Shown here one piece after another: positions 59,665 through 64,000 of a DNA stretch of 64,000 bases. The DNA comes from Bradyrhizobium sp. AUGA SZCCT0176. GTDB lineage: Bacteria > Pseudomonadota > Alphaproteobacteria > Rhizobiales > Xanthobacteraceae. The notes beneath the pieces were generated by a model. That model made no database searches. It had not been told where the DNA came from and was given only the letters and a program-made list of their open reading frames with translations. Both the position numbers and the translations under genes were made by a program. The stretch spans positions 17,513 to 81,512 of the forward strand of contig NZ_JAFCMB010000026.1 in the NCBI RefSeq assembly GCF_018130145.1, in the 5' to 3' direction. Positions within the stretch are counted from its first letter, which is position 1. Every line of letters starts with the position of its first letter.

Positions 59665-61416
59665 TCAGGCTTGCGCCGGCTGGGCGCTGACCGCTTCCCG
59701 CAACGTGAACTGGTCGCCGTCGCGGACCATGGCGACGTGGCGCTGGTGGAAGGCCTCGAGCGTCGAGCGGTGGCCGATCGAGACGATGGTAGTTTGCGGC
59801 AGTTTCGAGCCAAGCAAATTGTACAGCGCGGCTTCCGAGGGCTCGTCGAGCGAGGCCGTCGCCTCGTCGAGGAATAGATATTGCGGCGCGTGCAACATCG
59901 CGCGCGCCAGCCCGAGGCGCTGCTGCTCGCCAAGCGAGAGCATCCGGTTCCAGTGCGATTCCTCCTCCAGCCGCCCGGCAAGCTTGGGCAGACCGACCAG
60001 GGTAAGCGCTTCCCTGACCCGATCGGCGCTGAAGGTTTCGTTTGCGCCGGGATAGGCGATCGCCCCATGCAGCGATCCGATCGGGAAGTAAGGCCGCTGC
60101 GGCAGCATCATGACAGACGCGCCGGCGGGGATGGCGATCGAGCCGCTGCCGAACGGCCAGATGCCGGCGATGGCCCGGAACAGGGTCGATTTGCCGGAGC
60201 CCGACGGGCCGGTGAGCAGCGTACGCTCGCCGCCGCGAAGGCTTAAGGCATCGGCCGAGACCAGCGCCGTGCCGTTGGGCAGACGCAGCGTGAGCTCGCG
60301 CAGGTCGATCGCTGTGCCGCCCTGGGATGCGACGACGTCGATCGATTCGCTCGATTTCTGCAGCGCCGTGGCGCTCGCGATGGCTGCTTCAAACCCGTCG
60401 AGACGGGCGACGATGGCGCGCCAGTCGGCCAGCGTGCGGTAGATCGTGACGAAGATCGACAGCGCCGACTGCACGCTGCCGAACGCGGACGCGGTCTGGG
60501 TCAGGCCGCCAAGCTGGACCTTCTTTTCGAAGAAGGCCGGCGCCACCAGGATGTAGGGAAAGATCACCGCGGCCTGCGAATAGCTCGCGGTGAACGTGGT
60601 CAGCCGCTTGGTCCGGCTCATGATGCCGTACCAGTTTTCGATCACATGGTGGAAGCGCGCCCAAAGCCCGAGGCGCTCCGCGCGCTCGCCTTGCAACAGC
60701 GCGATCTGCTCGGAGTTCTCCCGTGCCCGAACCAGGTTGAAGCGGAAGTCGGCCTCGAATTGCTGCTGCTTGAAATCAAGCCGCACCAAAGGTGAGCCGA
60801 TCCATTGCGTCAGCGCCGTGCCGAGGATGGCGTAGATCAGCGCGCCCCAGACCAGGTAGCCCGGGATGGCGTACTCCTTGCCGAACAGGTGCAAGGGGGC
60901 GGCTGCCGACAGCCCCCACAGGATGATGACAAAGGAAAGCAGCGTCACCACCGAATTCAAAAGACTGAGCCCGATATCCAGCGTCCGCTCGACGAACAGC
61001 CTGACGTCATCGGCAATGCGCTGGTCCGGATTGTCGGCCGCGTCGCCCTGCAATTGCATGCGGTAGTGATTGGCGCCGTGCATCCATTCGCCGAGATAGT
61101 GCCGGGTCAGCCAGCGCCGCCAGCGAATCTGCAGCCATTGATTGAGGTAGAGCTGGTAGACGGCAAGCACGACGGCGCACGTCGCCAGCACGCAAAAGAC
61201 GCCGATCTCCCTGACGAAGACGTCCCAATTGTATTCCTGCAGCGCGTTGAAGAAGCGATTCTGCCACTGGTTCACGAGGACGTCGATCGCGACCAGCGCC
61301 AGTTGGATCGTGATCACTGCAGCAAGCAGCGCGCGGCCGGCCCATTTGTCCTCGGAACGGAAATAGGGAGCGGCGATCCGCCATACGGTCGCGAGCGTCG
61401 AGCGGATGCTGTTCAC
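59665..61416 (-). CDS. SbmA/BacA-BclA-like ABC transporter, ATPase and permease fused
   Basis: A 583-residue half-transporter with an N-terminal ABC_membrane_2/SbmA-like domain (about residues 1-340) and a C-terminal ATPase. The membrane domain has NRFFNALQEYNWDVFVREIG (near 52) and WLTRHYLGEWM (near 103), both as in SbmA/BacA. The ATPase shows Walker A LTGPSGSGKST (near 395), signature LSLGEQQR (near 492), Walker B LFLDEAT (near 515), and the His of SIGHRST. The family includes YddA and Bradyrhizobium BclA, which imports NCR-type peptides. GTG start. The cargo of this one is unknown. Confidence 0.9.
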   Translation of the reverse strand: MNSIRSTLATVWRIAAPYFRSEDKWAGRALLAAVITIQLALVAIDVLVNQWQNRFFNALQEYNWDVFVREIGVFCVLATCAVVLAVYQLYLNQWLQIRWRRWLTRHYLGEWMHGANHYRMQLQGDAADNPDQRIADDVRLFVERTLDIGLSLLNSVVTLLSFVIILWGLSAAAPLHLFGKEYAIPGYLVWGALIYAILGTALTQWIGSPLVRLDFKQQQFEADFRFNLVRARENSEQIALLQGERAERLGLWARFHHVIENWYGIMSRTKRLTTFTASYSQAAVIFPYILVAPAFFEKKVQLGGLTQTASAFGSVQSALSIFVTIYRTLADWRAIVARLDGFEAAIASATALQKSSESIDVVASQGGTAIDLRELTLRLPNGTALVSADALSLRGGERTLLTGPSGSGKSTLFRAIAGIWPFGSGSIAIPAGASVMMLPQRPYFPIGSLHGAIAYPGANETFSADRVREALTLVGLPKLAGRLEEESHWNRMLSLGEQQRLGLARAMLHAPQYLFLDEATASLDEPSEAALYNLLGSKLPQTTIVSIGHRSTLEAFHQRHVAMVRDGDQFTLREAVSAQPAQA

Positions 61417-61719
61417 AGATTGTCGTCTCCGGGAGGTGGCCTTAAAGGCCTGAAAGAACGGAAGAATCAGGGTTTTTGGACTAAAGTAGCAGATTTCGCA
61501 GCCTGCGGCGGCTTGTCGCAGCTACCGGGTTGACCCTAGCATGGCTGCCACGGCGAGGGGCGGGGGACCTCTGGACTTCGCGAGGTTGTGAGCGGGTTTC
61601 GGCGAACTGCCGAACCAGCAGTCGATCTCGCGGACGAGAGCAACGTTTCCGCAGGCGCCAGGCACGCCGGACCGTCCACACGGCCGGGTGCCCAATAATA
61701 AACCGGGGAGAATCCGAAC

Positions 61720-63384
61720 ATGTGGGATCAAGTCTATAATCCGCTGGGCAACGCGACCTTGTCGACGCCTGCCGCTGCCGTGCCGGTGGTCACGCTCCTG
61801 GTGCTGATCGCCAGCGGCAAGGTCAAGGCGCACATCGCGGCCATCATTGCGTTGATCGTCGCCAACATCGTCACCATTGCCATCTACCACATGCCCGCGG
61901 GCATGTCGGTCCGGGCATCGCTGCTCGGCGTGGTGGTCGGCTTCTTCCCGATTGGCTGGATCGTCCTCAATGTCATTTTCCTCTACCGCATTACGGTCGA
62001 GACCGGCCGCTTCGAATTGTTGAAGCGCGCCATCGGCGGGGTCACCAACGACCGTCGCCTGCAATTGCTCCTGATCGCGTTCGCCTTCGGCGCATTTTTC
62101 GAGGGCGCGTCCGGTTTCGGCACGCCGGTTGCGATCACAGGCGCGGTTCTGATCGGGCTCGGCTTCTCGCCGCTGGCGGCCTCCGGCCTGTCGCTGATCG
62201 CCAACACCGCGCCGGTTGCCTATGGCGCGCTGGGCACGCCGATCCAGGGGCTGGCCTCGGTCACCGGCCTCGATCCCTATATTCTCGGCGCGATGGTCGG
62301 CCGGCAATTGCCGCTGTTCTCGCTGATCGTGCCGTTCTGGGTGGTGTGGGCCTTTGCCGGCTGGAAAGGCATGAAGGACGTGTGGCCGGCTATCCTGGTC
62401 ACCGGCGTCTCGTTCGCGATCCCGCAATTCGTGATCTCGAACTACATCAACCCCTGGATCGTCGACATCGGCGCTTCGCTGATTTCGATGGGATGCCTGA
62501 TCCTGTTCCTGAAAGTGTGGCAGCCCAGGGAGCTTTGGTTGTCGCCCGCCTTGCGCGGCAAGGATGAATCGGCCGCAACCATGACGACGCCGAAGCCGAT
62601 GGACAAGACGCCGCTCACGCAAAGCGAATTGTGGAGCGCGCTGCTGCCATGGATCATCGTCTGCGTGGTGATGCTGATCTGGGGCAATGGCGGATTCAAG
62701 ACCTGGGCGAACGCCAGCTTCGTCTGGAAATATCAGGTAGCCGACCTGCACAATTTGATCAACAAGGTGCCGCCGGTCGCCGCCAAGCCGACACCGGAAG
62801 CCGCGCTGTTCGACTTCACCTATCTGTCGTTCACCGGCACCGGCATGCTGATCGCCGCGATCATTTCCGGTTTCCTGATGAGCTTCTCGCCGGCGAGGAT
62901 GATTGCGGAATACGGCCGCACCATCAAACTGTGCGCGATCTCGCTGATCACGATCTCGGCGATGCTGGCGATCGGCACGCTGACGCGGCTGTCCGGCGTC
63001 GATGCCACGCTCGGTCTGGCCTTCGCGGCAACCGGCGTGCTCTATCCCTTCTTCGGCACCTTGCTCGGCTGGCTCGGCGTGGCGCTGACGGGATCGGACA
63101 CCGCCTCCAACGTGCTGTTCGGCAATCTGCAAAAGATCACGTCCGAGCAGCTGGGCCTGTCGCCGATCCTGATGGCCGCCGCCAATTCCTCCGGCGGCGT
63201 CATGGGCAAGATGATCGACGCGCAATCGATCGTCGTCGCCTCGACGGCGACCAACTGGTACGGCCACGAAGGTTCGATCCTTCGTTATGTGTTCCTGCAT
63301 TCGATCGTGCTGGCGTGTCTGGTCGGCGGGCTGGTGACACTGCAGGCTTACGTCTATCCGTTCACGTTGATGGTTCTGCAGTAG
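61720..63384 (+). CDS. LctP-family L-lactate/glycolate permease
   Basis: A 554-residue permease with about twelve to fourteen helices. The family signature FAFGAFFEGASGFGTPVAIT (near residue 125) and APVAYGALGTPI (near 165) are plain, and NASFVWKYQVADLHNLINK (near 327) and GSDTASNVLFGNLQ (near 455) follow. LctP-type carriers exchange protons with lactate; GlcA, in the same family, carries glycolate. GGGGAG lies before ATG 61720. The glcDEF operon is 4.5 kb upstream, so glycolate or D-lactate import is a reasonable guess. Transcribed alone. Confidence 0.93.
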   Translation: MWDQVYNPLGNATLSTPAAAVPVVTLLVLIASGKVKAHIAAIIALIVANIVTIAIYHMPAGMSVRASLLGVVVGFFPIGWIVLNVIFLYRITVETGRFELLKRAIGGVTNDRRLQLLLIAFAFGAFFEGASGFGTPVAITGAVLIGLGFSPLAASGLSLIANTAPVAYGALGTPIQGLASVTGLDPYILGAMVGRQLPLFSLIVPFWVVWAFAGWKGMKDVWPAILVTGVSFAIPQFVISNYINPWIVDIGASLISMGCLILFLKVWQPRELWLSPALRGKDESAATMTTPKPMDKTPLTQSELWSALLPWIIVCVVMLIWGNGGFKTWANASFVWKYQVADLHNLINKVPPVAAKPTPEAALFDFTYLSFTGTGMLIAAIISGFLMSFSPARMIAEYGRTIKLCAISLITISAMLAIGTLTRLSGVDATLGLAFAATGVLYPFFGTLLGWLGVALTGSDTASNVLFGNLQKITSEQLGLSPILMAAANSSGGVMGKMIDAQSIVVASTATNWYGHEGSILRYVFLHSIVLACLVGGLVTLQAYVYPFTLMVLQ

Positions 63385-64000
63385 GGTGCAACTGAACGTA
63401 CGGAGATGTCGTCCCGGCGAACGCCGGGACCCATACCGCGTGATCCCTCTGTGAAGCTCAGTAGCAGAGACCATTCGCAAAACTGCTTCCTGTGGTTATG
63501 GGTCCCCCGATGCGCAATTGCGCATCTGAGCCCAAGGCCGGGACGACGGCGGTGTTCGTTGTGCCACCATCATACAAAACGCACTTTCGCGATCTCGCGA
63601 CGCGATGCGCCCGAGGTTTTCTGGAAACTTCCCGCCCTTTCATTGAGAGGGCGCAGGGAAGACCGGGTGCGCGCTGCACCCGCGGTCCCGTGTGCGGTTT
63701 GCACAAAACAAAGTGCACACGAGCATACAGGGCAGCGGAGAACACCCGGCCTTCCCTGCGCAATGGCTTTACGGCTTATGCCGTGATCTCCCCGGAGACG
63801 AGTTCTGGGTTGACTCCGTCGCTGCGGTTCAGCTCTCGCCTACCCGACAGCTTGACACCTGCAACGGGTGCCAGGACCACACGGTTTTGCCGTACGCTAA
63901 TCCACGCCATCGTCGAGGCGTAAACCAGCGTCCACCGCAACCCGCCCAACGTCCGTGACGACGGCCGACGCCCTTCTGAGTAGGACGGGATGGCCAAACA
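63385..64000. other. Repeat-derived non-coding right end
   Basis: 616 nt without a convincing gene. The first part is the palindromic element at 63408-63547. The rest, from about 63548, matches in style a multi-copy Bradyrhizobium sequence that I recall (CTTTACGGCTTATGCCGTGA, GGTGCCAGGACCACACGG); its frames encode Arg/Pro-rich or nonsense peptides. It may be the edge of a longer repeat or an element remnant. Confidence 0.55.
63408..63547. repeat. Clover-leaf palindromic element, GTCGTCCCGGC type
   Basis: 140 nt bounded by GTCGTCCCGGC (63408-63418) and GCCGGGACGAC (63537-63547), with inner stem GGGACCCATA (63426-63435) and TATGGGTCCC (63497-63506). A further hairpin ATGCGCAATTGCGCAT lies on the right side. 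The plan is like the elements at 30045-30168 and 54465-54563. Confidence 0.88.

Noticed and set aside
61522..63480. 652-residue minus-strand open frame opposite the LctP-type gene
   Set aside because: Arg/Gly/His/Asp-rich translation typical of the antisense of a GC-rich gene; the plus-strand permease is clear and complete.
63406..63997. Several overlapping short frames at the right end
   Set aside because: They translate a palindromic element and repeat-derived DNA in different frames with no consistent coding signal.

Overview
The window looks like a chromosomal segment of a Bradyrhizobium-type alphaproteobacterium (Nitrobacteraceae). It is GC-rich with strongly biased codons, which opens long spurious antisense frames. 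It carries orphan Bug/TctC binding proteins, a TorF-type porin, a lysine/alanine-rich histone H1-like protein, a cysteine-free L36, and several families of dispersed palindromic repeats that I associate with this genus. I see no rRNA, tRNA, CRISPR, phage, transposase or plasmid functions. The genus assignment rests on recognised protein and repeat types, not on a search.

Layout. 0-4.2 kb: a Bug binding protein faces a minus-strand catabolic operon (Ldh-type dehydrogenase, luciferase-like monooxygenase, FAH-family hydrolase). 4.6-9.0 kb: a large c-di-GMP protein with five tandem GAF units, GGDEF and EAL, overlapped at its end by a small unknown gene. 9.3-27.8 kb: a Wzx/Wzy-type surface polysaccharide locus. 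It holds GalE, a WecG/TagA-family glycosyltransferase, a Wzz/GumC co-polymerase with a degenerate nucleotide site, a polysaccharide deacetylase, a methyltransferase, Wzx, an OafA-type acyltransferase with SGNH domain, a GH26-like glycanase, a GT2, a Wzy/WaaL-type polymerase or ligase and a GT4, followed by a JmjC/cupin-like oxygenase and a CelD/FemAB-type acyltransferase. The initiating sugar-phosphate transferase and the outer-membrane exporter are not here.

27.9-33.8 kb: a small zinc-ribbon protein, a Pcm-like methyltransferase, an SDR-pirin-WrbA set behind a perfect dyad operator, a secreted protein of unknown function, and a LysR regulator. 34-39 kb: a second, Tat-type Bug protein and an autotransporter divergent from an AraC regulator. 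39-43.8 kb: housekeeping and hydrolase genes (Cys-rich secreted protein, YbaK-type deacylase, haloacid dehalogenase, GNAT, thioesterase, a DLH-family protein lacking its nucleophile, amidohydrolase). 43.9-48 kb: a MaoC pair, a MarR regulator whose start codon lies in tandem dyads, an alpha/beta hydrolase and an orphan amino-acid-type binding protein.

48-57.2 kb: fatty-acid desaturase, rpmJ with a clear promoter, a TPR protein, small conserved genes, a cytochrome c and a complete glcDEF glycolate oxidase set. 57.2-64 kb: the H1-like protein, a TorF-type porin, an HPP-family membrane protein, an SbmA/BacA-BclA-like peptide ABC transporter, and an LctP-family permease that could import glycolate or lactate for glcDEF. 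The right end is repeat-derived sequence.

The most notable signals are the non-canonical Wzz kinase-like domain, the Ala-for-Cys/Ser change in the DLH protein, the two operator-like dyads, and three classes of palindromic repeats that sit at gene 3' ends.
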